Source of the DNA: Nitrospirales bacterium
Lineage (GTDB): Bacteria > Nitrospirota > Nitrospiria > Nitrospirales > UBA8639
DNA: 64,000 nucleotides
Assembly (NCBI GenBank): GCA_029261355.1
Contig: JAJDBM010000054.1
Span: forward strand, 26,272-90,271
Direction: 5' to 3'
The position numbers and the translations under genes are program-made. Under the pieces are notes generated by a model. It was given only the letters and a program-made list of their open reading frames with translations. It made no database searches and had not been told where the DNA came from. This document shows positions 1-9,032 of the stretch, in pieces (position 1 is the stretch's first letter; each line of letters opens with the position of its first letter).

Positions 1-2
1 CC

Positions 3-3000
3 CCCAAGCCTCCTAATGAAGCCGAACGACGTCGAGTACTTGGGGAGTACCGAGTACTCGATACTCATCCAGAAGAATCCTTTGATGATCTTACTCTGCT
101 AGCAAGCGAGATTTGCCAGACACCCATTGCCCTCATTAATTTTGTTGATTCGGATCGACAATGGGTGAAGTCGAACCTTGGTTTGGCAGCTCATGAAGTT
201 TCTCACCATTTTGAGTTTTGTACTCAAACACTCCATCAATCTGATGTGTTTATGATTCCCGATGCTGTGGTTGATCGTCGGTTCTCAGATTGTCAGCTCG
301 TTACCCAAGGCTCCAAGGTTCGGTTCTATGCAGGTGTTCCTCTACAGACGCCAGAAGGGCATGTCCTTGGAACGTTGTGTGTGATGGATCGAGTGCCACG
401 TGACTTATCAGTCAAACAGAAGGACGCATTACGTGCGCTAAGTCGTCAGGTGGTGATTCTCCTTGAATATCGCTGTGAACTTTTTCAATCAGGGAAGAGC
501 ACGTCGAGACAGCTTAAAGAGGAGTTACAGGAAAAAGAGGAGCATATTTGTCTCTTGATGGAGTCCACAGCTGAGGGGATCTATGGTGTCGATCTCGAAG
601 GGTTGTGTACCTTCTGTAACCCTGCATGTCTTCAACTGTTAGGGTATGAGGGTCGTGAGGAATTATATGGCCAAAATATGCATGCCCTCATTCACCATAC
701 TCAAGAAAATGGTGTGCCATGTGGCATATGGCAGTGCCAAATGTCCAGCTCTTTTCAGAGTGGAAATGGAGTTCATGTTGCGAGTGAAATTTTCTGGAGA
801 AAAAATGGAATAAGTTTTCCGGTTGAATACTGGGCCTATCCCATCTTGCGTGAAGGTCAATTGATCGGATCCGTGGTGACCTTTGTCGATATTACTAAAC
901 GGAAACAGGCTGAGGAAGCCTTACAGGAAATGAATGTTGCGCTGACCCATGCCACTCCTGGAATTTCTCTCTTAAATTATGATGGGTGTTATCTACAGGT
1001 TAACCATGTGTATGCCACGCTTCTTGGATACCAACCCCAAGAGTTGCTTGGTCAATCCTGGAGCCCGACGGTTCATCCTGATGATTATGCGAAGGCTTTG
1101 ACCGCTTTTGATATCATGAAAGCGACAGGCAAAGGAGAATTTGAGGCCAGAGCCATACGAAAAGATGGGTCATTCTTTTATAAGCATGTTGTGATGGTGA
1201 AGGGGATTGCCAAAGTGGGCGTTCCTGAGAGTTACCATTGTTTCATGCGTGATATCACCGTGCGAAAACAGACGGAAGACGAACTTGATGCGCAACGAAT
1301 TTTTTTTCGACAAGTCATCGATGCCATTCCCAACTTCGTTTTTGTGAAAGACCAGGCGGGCAAGTTCCTGCTTGCTAATCAAGCGGTTGTAGGGGCTTAC
1401 GGTACAACTGTTGAGGCGATTCTCGGTAAATCAGATGCCGATTTTAACGACAATCTCGAAGAGGTAGAGTTTTTTCGACAAAAGGATCTCATGGTGTTGA
1501 ACTCCTCACAAGACTTATTCATTCCCGAAGAACTGATCACGGATGCAGCGGGAAAGACTCATTGGTTGCAGACCATCAAGCGCCCACTGATAGACAGAGA
1601 TGGTGCGACACATGCTGTTCTAGGAGTTTCGACCGATATTACTTCTTGGAAGCAAGCTCAGGAAGCCCTGAAGGTAAGTGAAGAACGATTGCGTCTTGCC
1701 CTTGAGGCAAGTCGGGAAGGGGTGTGGGACTGGGATATCTCCACAGGAACGGTGCTTTTTAGCTCACGGTGGCGGGAGTCTTTAGGGTTTTCCTTCGAAG
1801 ATGTCGAGCCAACAATGGTCTTTTGGGAGGAACTGGCTCATCCGGATGATCGATTGCCAATGTCAGAAGTTCTCAACGCTCATCTTGAAGGCCATATTTC
1901 TATGTTTGAATATGAAAGTCGATTACGGACTAAATCTGGCATGTATCGATGGAACCTTCGACGTGGGAAAATAGTGGTTCGTGATCATACTGGGACCCCA
2001 CGTCGAATGGTTGGGGTGGATATTGATATCACAGATCGAAAACGAGCAGAAATGGCGTATCTCCAAGATAGTAAACTTGAATCGGTCGGAATGCTTGCTG
2101 GAGGTATTGCCCAGGATTTTAATAGTTATCTGATGACTATTCTTGGGGCCATTACCCTGGCGCAACATGCTCTTGCGCCGGAGACACAGGCTAATTCTCA
2201 TCTATCGATTGCGGAGTCTGCATGTGAAGATGCGAAAAGCTTAAGTGCACGGCTCTTGACCTTTTCCAAGGGGGGAAGTCCCGTCAAAGAAGTCGTGATG
2301 GTTGAAGAGCTGATCAACAAGTCAGCCGGACTTGCCTTGAGCGAGCCAAATATCAGATATACAGCCAATTTTTCTCCTGATCTGTTCTCTGTCAATGTCG
2401 ATTGTGGACAGATGTGTCAAGCTTTACATAATGTTCTTCTCAATGCTCAGCAAGCTATGGCCAATGGTGGATTGATCACCATACAAGCCGAAAATTTGGT
2501 TCTTGATAGCAACATGTCACCATCGGGTACAACGCTGCAGCCAAATCATTACGTGAAGGTTTCCATTGACGACCAAGGGCCAGGAATGGCGTCTAGTATT
2601 ATGGAGAAAATTTTTGATCCTTATTTTACGACAAAGCCTCAAGCGGTAGGGTTAGGTTTAACGACAACGTTTTCAATCTTGAAAAACCATGGTGGAGATA
2701 TCACCGTAGAATCTCATCCTGATATTGGCAGTACGTTTTCCCTCTATCTTCCAGCTTCAGGTACAAAGGCTTCAACAAAAACCTTAGAACAAAAAGGTGA
2801 CGTCGTGACAGGTCAGGGCTTAGTCCTGATTATGGATGATGAATTATGTATTCGCGAAGTTCTCGGGGCCATGTGTGAACAATTAGGATACTCTGTAGAA
2901 CTAACATGCGATGGGGCGGAAGCAATCGAGCGAGTTGGCCGATATCAACGAGTTGAACAACGTATCGATGCCGCAATTCTTGATTTAAGTATACCTGGAG

Positions 3001-3194
3001 GAATGGGAGGGAAGGACGCAGTTGGAAAGATTCGTGATATTGATCCTCGGATAAAAGTGCTGGTGTCGAGTGGATATAGCGACGATGATGTTTTAAGTAA
3101 TCATAGCGAGTTTGGTTTTGATGGCGTGATCAAGAAACCCTATAACTTGTCAACGCTGAGTCAGGCTCTGAATTCAATTCTGGGCGATATCTAA
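3..3194 (+). CDS. GAF/multi-PAS hybrid histidine kinase-like protein with Gln at the phospho-acceptor position (5' partial)
   Basis: The reading frame is open from base 3, so the gene begins before the window; the GTG at 165 is internal to the GAF domain. The residues before it (LGEYRVLDTHPEESFDDLT and on) are a typical GAF start. Order: GAF (~20-160), four PAS domains (~185-305, 310-425, 430-555, 560-690), a HisKA-like helix, HATPase_c (N-box VLLNAQQAM, G1 DQGPGM, G2 GLGL) and a C-terminal receiver with Asp in AILDLS. In the H-box, where relatives read GGIAHDFNN, this protein reads GGIAQDFNSY, so the usual phosphorylated His is Gln (CAG). The kinase core is otherwise intact. It may act through its receiver, as a phosphatase, or with a partner kinase; that is inference. 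Cytoplasmic; no membrane segment is visible. Confidence 0.9.
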   Translation, partial: PKPPNEAERRRVLGEYRVLDTHPEESFDDLTLLASEICQTPIALINFVDSDRQWVKSNLGLAAHEVSHHFEFCTQTLHQSDVFMIPDAVVDRRFSDCQLVTQGSKVRFYAGVPLQTPEGHVLGTLCVMDRVPRDLSVKQKDALRALSRQVVILLEYRCELFQSGKSTSRQLKEELQEKEEHICLLMESTAEGIYGVDLEGLCTFCNPACLQLLGYEGREELYGQNMHALIHHTQENGVPCGIWQCQMSSSFQSGNGVHVASEIFWRKNGISFPVEYWAYPILREGQLIGSVVTFVDITKRKQAEEALQEMNVALTHATPGISLLNYDGCYLQVNHVYATLLGYQPQELLGQSWSPTVHPDDYAKALTAFDIMKATGKGEFEARAIRKDGSFFYKHVVMVKGIAKVGVPESYHCFMRDITVRKQTEDELDAQRIFFRQVIDAIPNFVFVKDQAGKFLLANQAVVGAYGTTVEAILGKSDADFNDNLEEVEFFRQKDLMVLNSSQDLFIPEELITDAAGKTHWLQTIKRPLIDRDGATHAVLGVSTDITSWKQAQEALKVSEERLRLALEASREGVWDWDISTGTVLFSSRWRESLGFSFEDVEPTMVFWEELAHPDDRLPMSEVLNAHLEGHISMFEYESRLRTKSGMYRWNLRRGKIVVRDHTGTPRRMVGVDIDITDRKRAEMAYLQDSKLESVGMLAGGIAQDFNSYLMTILGAITLAQHALAPETQANSHLSIAESACEDAKSLSARLLTFSKGGSPVKEVVMVEELINKSAGLALSEPNIRYTANFSPDLFSVNVDCGQMCQALHNVLLNAQQAMANGGLITIQAENLVLDSNMSPSGTTLQPNHYVKVSIDDQGPGMASSIMEKIFDPYFTTKPQAVGLGLTTTFSILKNHGGDITVESHPDIGSTFSLYLPASGTKASTKTLEQKGDVVTGQGLVLIMDDELCIREVLGAMCEQLGYSVELTCDGAEAIERVGRYQRVEQRIDAAILDLSIPGGMGGKDAVGKIRDIDPRIKVLVSSGYSDDDVLSNHSEFGFDGVIKKPYNLSTLSQALNSILGDI

Positions 3195-3308
3195 GAAAGC
3201 CTATTTCCCAACTCATACGCTTCCCCTTTGTTCAGTTCTCATTCACAAGTACCCTCAGTGTAATGCAGTTATACCATAGACTCCACTGGCTTCCTCTTCT
3301 TCAGGTCT

Positions 3309-3776
3309 CTATTTTTTTTCTTCCTGTTGAGCCATGAATGAGGTGAGGTAGTGATCGAGGTGCTTGGCAAATAATTGTCGATTTCTTTGAGTCAATGCCG
3401 GTGGACCACCTGTTTCAATGCCGCTGGCTCGAAGCGTCTCCATAAAGTCACGCATCGTGAGCTTGGCTTGAATTGTATCGGGTGCATGCAATTCACCACG
3501 TGGATCAAGCGCTTGTCCACCCTTTTCAATGACTTCAGCAGCAAGGGGAATATCAGCCGTTATGACGAGGTCGCCCGCTTGAAGTTTTTTTACTATTTCA
3601 GAGTCAGCCACATCAAATCCATCGGCGACTTGTAGTGCTGAAATATTGGGTGATGATGGAGTCCACAGTAGGCGATTTGCCACGAGGATAACCGGTATGG
3701 CTGCCCGGTCAGCTGCACGAAACAAAATTTCTTTGATCACCTTAGGACAGGCATCGGCATCAACCCAGATAGACAT
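3309..3776 (-). CDS. YaiI/YqxD family protein (DUF188)
   Basis: A 155-aa protein starting [16 protein letters not shown], the hallmark of the UPF0178/YaiI-YqxD family. The later motifs [20 protein letters not shown] and [13 protein letters not shown] are also characteristic. The family resembles PIN/NYN-type nucleases, but its function is not established. The start at 3776 is chosen over an upstream in-frame codon because AGGAG sits about 10 nt before it and family members start here. It is a single gene, convergent with the kinase to its left. Confidence 0.9.
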   Translation of the reverse strand: MSIWVDADACPKVIKEILFRAADRAAIPVILVANRLLWTPSSPNISALQVADGFDVADSEIVKKLQAGDLVITADIPLAAEVIEKGGQALDPRGELHAPDTIQAKLTMRDFMETLRASGIETGGPPALTQRNRQLFAKHLDHYLTSFMAQQEEKK

Positions 3777-4137
3777 AATGTACTTTTCTCCTGTGTAGAT
3801 CGAGAAGCTAGAAGTCGAGAGCTTAAGACTCAAGGAACGTTACGACGGGACTGGTATGAGCCAAGCCTACGTGGGGGCGGAGAAATAAGCAAGATTGGCT
3901 GTCGCATGCTAGTATTTCCTGCCCCATCATGAAGGAAGCTGTCTGTTCAATGTCATTATATTGGATCATACGGAAATGCCCTGAAGAAGGTCTGATGAAA
4001 CAAGGAAAGTTGTGGCAATAGTTGGTATGTTGCGAATGGAAATGGCCGAAATGAACATTCTTGCGCTGCTTCCAAAATAATCTTACAACTCACGAAGAGT
4101 GGGCTGTATGGGACTGATGTGATGAGAGGGAATAGGC
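3777..4137. other. Intergenic stretch, divergent promoters expected
   Basis: About 360 nt separate the divergent YaiI/YqxD and glutaminase genes. I see no convincing coding potential, repeat or structured RNA. The promoters of both neighbours should lie here, but no clear -35/-10 pair stands out. Confidence 0.5.
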
Positions 4138-5052
4138 ATGGACTATCACAATATTTTTTCTGACATAGCGATCGAATTGCAAGCGATGGAAAATCTTGGT
4201 GCTGTGGCCTCCTATATACCGGAATTACAGAATGTTGATTCTCAGAAGTTTGGGATACATCTCTCCACGATCGACAAGCAGGATTATAGTTATGGTGATT
4301 CCAATGACAAGATTTCAATACAAAGTATCGCGAAGGTCTTAGCCCTGACCCTTGCCTTTGTATTAGAAAAGGACAATTTGTGGAATCGTGTTGGGGTTGA
4401 ACCTTCCGGGTCGCCATTTAATTCATTGATTCAATTAGAGTATGAAAAAGGCATCCCGCGAAACCCATTTATTAACGCCGGAGCGTTGGTCATTTGTGAT
4501 ATTTTGGTGAGCCGTCTTTCCCGCCCAGAACAAGAATTTCTTGAGTTCACGAGAGCCGTGTCAGGGAATGCTCATATTAATTATGGCTCCAGAGTGGCTG
4601 AATCTGAAAGACTCACGAGCTATCGAAACGCGGCGCACCTCAATTTGATGAAAGCGTATGGCAATATACGCAATGATATCGATACGGTCTTAGATTTTTA
4701 TTGCCATCTGTGCTCCATTGAAATGACCTGTAAAGAATTGGCGCAAGGCTTTTTATACCTGGCCTCCAATGGGGTGAACCCCTTCACTGGTCAAAGGGTG
4801 ATTGGTGAGAGTGAGGCCAAACGTATCAACGCCATTATGCAGCTCTGTGGTTTCTATGATGAAGCTGGAGAGTTCGCGTTCACGGTAGGATTGCCAGGGA
4901 AGAGTGGTGTGGGAGGTGGAATCATTGCGATTCATCCTGGAAATTATAGTATTGCGGTCTGGAGCCCAAAGTTAAATAACAAAGGGAATTCCTATAGAGG
5001 CATGCGAATTCTTGAGTTCTTTACGACCAGAACACAGTCATCCATATTTTAA
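4138..5052 (+). CDS. glsA: Glutaminase A
   Basis: A 304-aa protein of the serine-dependent beta-lactamase-like glutaminase family, which hydrolyses glutamine to glutamate and ammonia in the cytoplasm. The SxxK catalytic pair is visible in ISIQSIAKV (about residues 59-67). Other family signatures are GVEPSGSPFNS, NPFINAGAL and GLPGKSGVGGGI, the last carrying conserved Gly/Ser near the active site. Length matches the usual ~300 aa. GAGAGGGAA precedes the ATG. It stands alone; in an ammonia- or nitrite-dependent organism it could help balance nitrogen, but nothing here shows that. Confidence 0.93.
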   Translation: MDYHNIFSDIAIELQAMENLGAVASYIPELQNVDSQKFGIHLSTIDKQDYSYGDSNDKISIQSIAKVLALTLAFVLEKDNLWNRVGVEPSGSPFNSLIQLEYEKGIPRNPFINAGALVICDILVSRLSRPEQEFLEFTRAVSGNAHINYGSRVAESERLTSYRNAAHLNLMKAYGNIRNDIDTVLDFYCHLCSIEMTCKELAQGFLYLASNGVNPFTGQRVIGESEAKRINAIMQLCGFYDEAGEFAFTVGLPGKSGVGGGIIAIHPGNYSIAVWSPKLNNKGNSYRGMRILEFFTTRTQSSIF

Positions 5053-5441
5053 TGATGACTTATGACTGTTATGCGTCTTTTAAAAATTACGACGAAAGAT
5101 ATGTCATGGTATTATTATGTTGAATAGGGTAAATTCCACCACATGTATGCGTCTGCATCTTACGGTGTTGCGCACGTGGATTCCTTGCGCTCCAGAAGCA
5201 ATCCGGGTTTTAGAGGTATTTGAATGTTAGGGAATGAGAAGAGGAATCCAGTTGTGAGGAAATATCAATAATCCGCATGTACAAGCAGTCGCATGACCAG
5301 AAATGGAGAATGGGGCAACAGATATCTTGACAGGCGATGATTGAAACAGCTACTCAAGGGCAACTTTTTGTGCTTCTCCCGTGGTGACGTGTGGCCATCT
5401 CTGGAGTGCACCTTTCATACTATTTGCATGGAGGCTCTCAT
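5053..5441. other. Intergenic stretch
   Basis: About 390 nt between glutaminase and the small lipoprotein gene. No coding frame with credible composition or ribosome site was found, and no strong hairpin. I checked it for a -24/-12 promoter and found none with correct spacing. Confidence 0.4.
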
Positions 5442-5765
5442 ATGAAAATCATGATGCTTGTACTTCTGGGATTTAGCCTAGGAGGATGTTTCGCTTCAAC
5501 TCCTGCTGAAAAAGCCCATAGGGCGTGTTTAGATAGGGTTCCTGAAGAAGTGGCTTTGGCTGCGAATGGCGAAATTGATGGTTATCAACATGAGACTCCT
5601 CTGACTCTTACCAAGGGCGACAGCCTTTCTCATCAGCAGCCTCTTTCCAGCCAAACGCGCTGTTCCCCAATTTGCCTGGATGCACGTGCAGAAAGAGATC
5701 GCATCGTTTCAGATTGTTTTCAACAATGGGAAAAGGTTCATCCCACTTCGGAACCCAATTCGTAA
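5442..5765 (+). CDS. Small predicted lipoprotein
   Basis: A 107-aa protein starting MKIMMLVLLGFSLGGCFAS: a short hydrophobic signal followed by the lipobox LGGC, so lipidation at the Cys and envelope location are expected. The mature part is polar with three further Cys and a CLDAR/C..QWE segment. I do not recognise a family. The start at 5442 is chosen for the GGAGG about 8 nt upstream and because it places the signal peptide at the N-terminus; an in-frame upstream codon would bury it. The next gene follows 66 nt later. Confidence 0.7.
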   Translation: MKIMMLVLLGFSLGGCFASTPAEKAHRACLDRVPEEVALAANGEIDGYQHETPLTLTKGDSLSHQQPLSSQTRCSPICLDARAERDRIVSDCFQQWEKVHPTSEPNS

Positions 5766-5831
5766 GCAATCATGGAAGTCCAACGGTCAGGGGCGGGGGA
5801 TGTGGCCAGGAGATGACAGGAACTATTGACT

Positions 5832-6323
5832 ATGCACTACTTCGCCTATGGCTCCAATTTGTCGAGGAGGCGATTAGAGAATAGGTTGAGCTCCGTGTCT
5901 TTTATTTGTTTGGGGAGTCTGCCTGCACATCGACTTCTTTTTCATAAGAAGAGTCAAGACGGGTCTGCAAAGTGCGATGCTCAGTCTACAGGCAATACGG
6001 ATGATTGGGTGTTTGGAGTGATCTATGAGTTTGATGAGGGAGAAAAGCCTCTTTTAGACCGAATAGAAGAGCGGGGTTATGGCTATCAAGAAAAGGCTGT
6101 GACTGTGCATACAGCAGAAGGAGCGACTATTGAAGCCATGGCGTATGTCGCGTTACAGATCGACTCTTCACTCAAGCCGTATCATTGGTATAAAGAGCAT
6201 GTTTTAATTGGTGCACGTGAGCATCATCTCCCTCCAGCCTATATATTGGCTATCGAGGGGGTTGAGTCTATGGATGATCCCTTGCCTGAACGTCAGACGC
6301 GAGAGTTGCAGATATATCGTTAG
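5832..6323 (+). CDS. Gamma-glutamylcyclotransferase-like protein (GGCT/AIG2 fold)
   Basis: A 163-aa protein beginning MHYFAYGSNLS, the family's substrate-binding loop. VFGVIYEFDEGEKPLLDRIEERGYGY carries the region with the catalytic Glu, followed by the aromatic-rich C-terminal part (PYHWYKEHVLIGAREH, LPPAYI). Family members cyclise gamma-glutamyl amines or dipeptides to 5-oxoproline; the exact substrate cannot be told. The ATG at 5832 is preferred over a TTG six bases upstream because the family starts at MHYFAYGSN and AGGA lies about 10 nt before it. It follows the lipoprotein gene and may be co-transcribed. Confidence 0.85.
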   Translation: MHYFAYGSNLSRRRLENRLSSVSFICLGSLPAHRLLFHKKSQDGSAKCDAQSTGNTDDWVFGVIYEFDEGEKPLLDRIEERGYGYQEKAVTVHTAEGATIEAMAYVALQIDSSLKPYHWYKEHVLIGAREHHLPPAYILAIEGVESMDDPLPERQTRELQIYR

Positions 6324-6397
6324 CGCCCTACCTATCACATTGTTCTTCTTCTGATGTGCCTAGTAAGTGTGACGAAGGAGTCTCATCTCAACTTAGC

Positions 6398-6970
6398 TTA
6401 TTGAAACGGCACCACATATTTTTCAAAATATTCCTTCGCTTGCTCCTGAGCTTTCGATATACAGGTCGGACCAAGGATTCTTCTGAGCTTATCTCGGAGA
6501 TCTTTTGCCAGAGTGGAATGCCCTTGAGCTGCGGAAATATTAGCCCAAACATAGGCTTCGATGTCATCTTGAGGAACCCCCTGACCATTGGTGTAGAGTA
6601 GTGCAAGATTGTATTGGGCATTGGCATGTCCTTGTTTAGCGGCTTTCAAGTAGAGCTTCCGAGCTTGAACAAAGTCTCGTTCAACGCCTCGCCCATGGTC
6701 ATACATCAATCCTAGATTATTTTGTGCCTCTGCATGTCCCTGTTCGGCGGCCTTGCGAAACCACTTTTGGGCCAACCCATAGTCCTGTGAAACCTCCCGG
6801 CCTCGTCGATAGATAAGACCAAGACTTGCTTGTGCCTCCACTTCACCTTGTTCTGCACGTTGCTGAATTTTGGTTACGGACTGTTTCTTATCTTCAGCAA
6901 AACTGACATGGGGCACCAGTAACAGAATTATCATCATGAATAGGGTTCGTGTGAGAAGAATTGAATTCAT
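6398..6970 (-). CDS. Secreted Sel1-like repeat protein
   Basis: A 190-aa protein with a signal peptide (about residues 1-25, ending VSFA) and four Sel1-like repeats of about 36 residues. Repeat signatures include AEAQNNLGLMYDHGRGV, ANAQYNLALLYTNGQGV and AYVWANISAAQGH. Sel1 repeats form TPR-like solenoids for protein-protein contact in the periplasm, so this is an adaptor rather than an enzyme. It lies at the 3' end of the minus-strand LCCL operon A region but is separated by a damaged gene, so it may be a separate unit. CTCC-rich sequence (GGAG on the coding strand) precedes the ATG. Confidence 0.85.
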   Translation of the reverse strand: MNSILLTRTLFMMIILLLVPHVSFAEDKKQSVTKIQQRAEQGEVEAQASLGLIYRRGREVSQDYGLAQKWFRKAAEQGHAEAQNNLGLMYDHGRGVERDFVQARKLYLKAAKQGHANAQYNLALLYTNGQGVPQDDIEAYVWANISAAQGHSTLAKDLRDKLRRILGPTCISKAQEQAKEYFEKYVVPFQ

Positions 6971-7051
6971 GTCATTTATCTCCTTTGTCGTGATAATGGT
7001 TTATACATTCTGAATTATTGTTCCTGTGCGATGGTGATGTTGTCCTAATTG

Positions 7052-7485
7052 TCATGTGTTGGTTGAAGCAATCGTTGCACGTATCTCTAGGTCGTCGTGA
7101 CACGGAAATATGACAGTATTCTCATTCACAGGTTCATGGCTCTCTATCCAACCCGATGTGTCTGCTGCGCCGACTGTTTTTTTGACAATGATATCCAGCT
7201 CATGAGATTGCAACATGAATGATGGCGTTTCTTCATATGGGCAATCCCATGAGGCCACGAGTAGAGAATAGTTTTGACATCCATATTGTGCTTCTCTGAC
7301 ATATTCCGGAATGTTTTGCGGGTCACAACGCTATCCTTTATCAGTATTGTGATTGCTGGCCAGGTCTCGTACGGGTCGTCATGTTTCTTTACTGTGAAAA
7401 AATCAATTGCTTCATGATAATTTATTTCATTTTTGCTTTCTCGCTTTTCGGACTTCCAAAAATAATGTGATGGAATACAGTACAA
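7052..7485 (-). pseudogene. Probable frameshifted small gene of unknown family
   Basis: Two overlapping minus-strand frames each look protein-like over only half the length. The upstream frame gives a plausible segment ending near ITILIKDSVVT. It then turns atypical, while the other frame becomes plausible at DPQNIPEYVREAQYGCQNYS and continues to a stop at 7052. The second frame has a stop at about 7333, so a single base gain or loss near 7320-7330 would join them into one protein of roughly 110-130 residues. I cannot name a family. It overlaps the 3' end of the 221-aa membrane protein gene. A sequencing error, a true pseudogene, or two unrelated short frames are all possible. Confidence 0.4.
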
Positions 7486-8092
7486 AGAATGAGGAAATAT
7501 GAAACATCGATCTATTGATTAGCGCGTGAGTTTGATGTCGCAACTGTTGTTTCATGGCCTCTACCTGGGTATTGGTGTTTTCCCATTTCCCCTTCTCTTC
7601 TTGCTCTTCTTTACTTGGGCTATAGACCACGTAGGTATGATCCTTAGACTTATACATTGTCTTAATTCCAGATATCATATAGAGCATGGCTGCCGCTTGA
7701 GATCGTGCATCGACATTACTGTCGAGTAATGCCCGATCGACAAGCCTTTCAATCGTTTCCTCAATAGGAGGTTGTTCTGCCATCGTAAAGGCATCGACTG
7801 CGGTCCGCTCCACACCGCTATGTATGAGTTGGCTCAAGATAAAAATCAACAAATATCCTAGTGAAAAGAAGGCACCCTTTACAGTGAAGTGTTTACCTTT
7901 CACATACCATACGGTTGATTTGCAAAACCCCACAGGCACGGCCAATGCCAGGAATATATCCAGTGGACCGACCATGGCTTGTATGACATTCACCGTAGGA
8001 TAGGAAGTCATACTCACATAGATGAATAGCAATGCAACACAACATGCAGCGAGAATGAGCTTTTGTGACATTTCCAATTGCATTTCATTCAC
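7427..8092 (-). CDS. Integral membrane protein, unknown
   Basis: A 221-aa protein with about four hydrophobic segments: three in the N-terminal half (LILAACCVALLFIYV, PLDIFLALAVPVGF, FFSLGYLLIFILSQL) and one near the C-terminus (SMFHISSFFVLYSITLFL). A polar region of about 80 residues, rich in Glu and Lys, separates them. No family recognised. ATG at 8092 is used; 8083 is possible, as a weak GGGTGA precedes both. It is a later gene of LCCL operon A. The downstream damaged gene overlaps its end. Confidence 0.6.
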   Translation of the reverse strand: MNEMQLEMSQKLILAACCVALLFIYVSMTSYPTVNVIQAMVGPLDIFLALAVPVGFCKSTVWYVKGKHFTVKGAFFSLGYLLIFILSQLIHSGVERTAVDAFTMAEQPPIEETIERLVDRALLDSNVDARSQAAAMLYMISGIKTMYKSKDHTYVVYSPSKEEQEEKGKWENTNTQVEAMKQQLRHQTHALINRSMFHISSFFVLYSITLFLEVRKARKQK

Positions 8093-8240
8093 CCACTTAA
8101 AGTGTCAGGTCAATGACTCAGGCAATCCAGAACCAACTGACAAAATATAAAAGTTTCATTGCAGACCCTGCCGTGTGTGACTGTTGAAATCGGTTTCCAG
8201 GTGTGTCGTCATTCTCATGATCGCATAAGGAATATGTATC

Positions 8241-8537
8241 TCAATTAACCCTACTTAAATATCCCATTTCAGCAAGTGGGAATGATACGAACAGTATGAC
8301 CTCAAGGGCAAAAGTGCCTTGTATCGTTAGTTTTTCAAATTTCACATCAGTATTTTTGGCATCCGCTACCAGCGAAACCACAAGGCTCAACAGTGCGATG
8401 ATAAAACTGACGATGTTGACAATCGGTATGGTCAGATCTGTGGGAAAGTTGGGATGTATCTGATTCGCGATAGTGGCTCCTAGGAATAGGCAGAGAGCGG
8501 CTACTGATAAGGCTCTGGATGCTTTCCCCCAAATCAT
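8241..8537 (-). CDS. Small two/three-span membrane protein, member of a local paralogous family (copy 3)
   Basis: A 98-aa protein with hydrophobic segments at about 9-25, 38-62 and 73-92. It follows the same pattern as the 95- and 98-aa proteins at 9744-10031 and 11924-12220: an N-terminal helix, then NQI/L-P, then a variable loop, IPI/VPI-N, an ALL/LLGL helix, a KN-D/T turn and a third helix ending near LFP/SFPL. This is the most diverged copy. Function unknown; probably an inner-membrane component of the envelope system encoded here. Confidence 0.6.
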   Translation of the reverse strand: MIWGKASRALSVAALCLFLGATIANQIHPNFPTDLTIPIVNIVSFIIALLSLVVSLVADAKNTDVKFEKLTIQGTFALEVILFVSFPLAEMGYLSRVN

Positions 8538-8636
8538 CGTTCCTTACCTCCCATGGCTACTCGTTACGGCTCTGGCTAGTGAAAGCACATGCTGCATGCA
8601 TACGCCTTACGGTCTTCTGAAACATCGCGCATACTG

Positions 8637-8990
8637 TCATAGACTGACAGATACGACGCTGGCATTTGGAACGCTCGCATGACATGATGGACATGATTCT
8701 GGAACATTTCCGTGATAGTCATTGACGATTCGTCCGCATGGATCACAGATTTTCAGATTGCGTAAAAATAATTGAGAAACAAAGACGGCAAACGCGGTGA
8801 CGAGTAGGGCAGCGATCACTCCTTGGGAGAAGTATGCAATGCCGACCATTTGTACTCCGTTGACTGCAAAAAATGGGAGCAATAACTTACGTTTTAAGGT
8901 GGCATCCTTTCCTATAAAAAATAGGACGAGGCATCCAATTGAAAACAGTATTCCGATACCTTTGAATATAAGGAAAAGTTGTAATAACAT
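8637..8990 (-). CDS. Small membrane protein with C-terminal zinc ribbon-like motif
   Basis: A 117-aa protein. The first ~75 residues contain two or three hydrophobic segments (LFLIFKGIGILFSIGCLVLFFIG; VIAALLVTAFAVFVSQLFL). The C-terminal ~35 residues carry CDPCG and CPSCH pairs, 16 residues between them, as in a zinc ribbon. The ribbon is probably cytoplasmic, but topology is inferred. No family name recognised. It lies between the secreted 215-aa protein gene (42 nt upstream) and small membrane copy 3, in operon A. Confidence 0.6.
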   Translation of the reverse strand: MLLQLFLIFKGIGILFSIGCLVLFFIGKDATLKRKLLLPFFAVNGVQMVGIAYFSQGVIAALLVTAFAVFVSQLFLRNLKICDPCGRIVNDYHGNVPESCPSCHASVPNASVVSVSL

Positions 8991-9032
8991 GATGATCTCT
9001 CCTTGTGTGGGTAAGATTGTGTCGTCCTATTT

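Noticed and set aside
5318..5390. Possible sigma-54 promoter (GGGCAACTTTTTGTGC) before the lipoprotein gene
   Set aside because: The GG to GC spacing is not 10 bases and the -12 box is poor.
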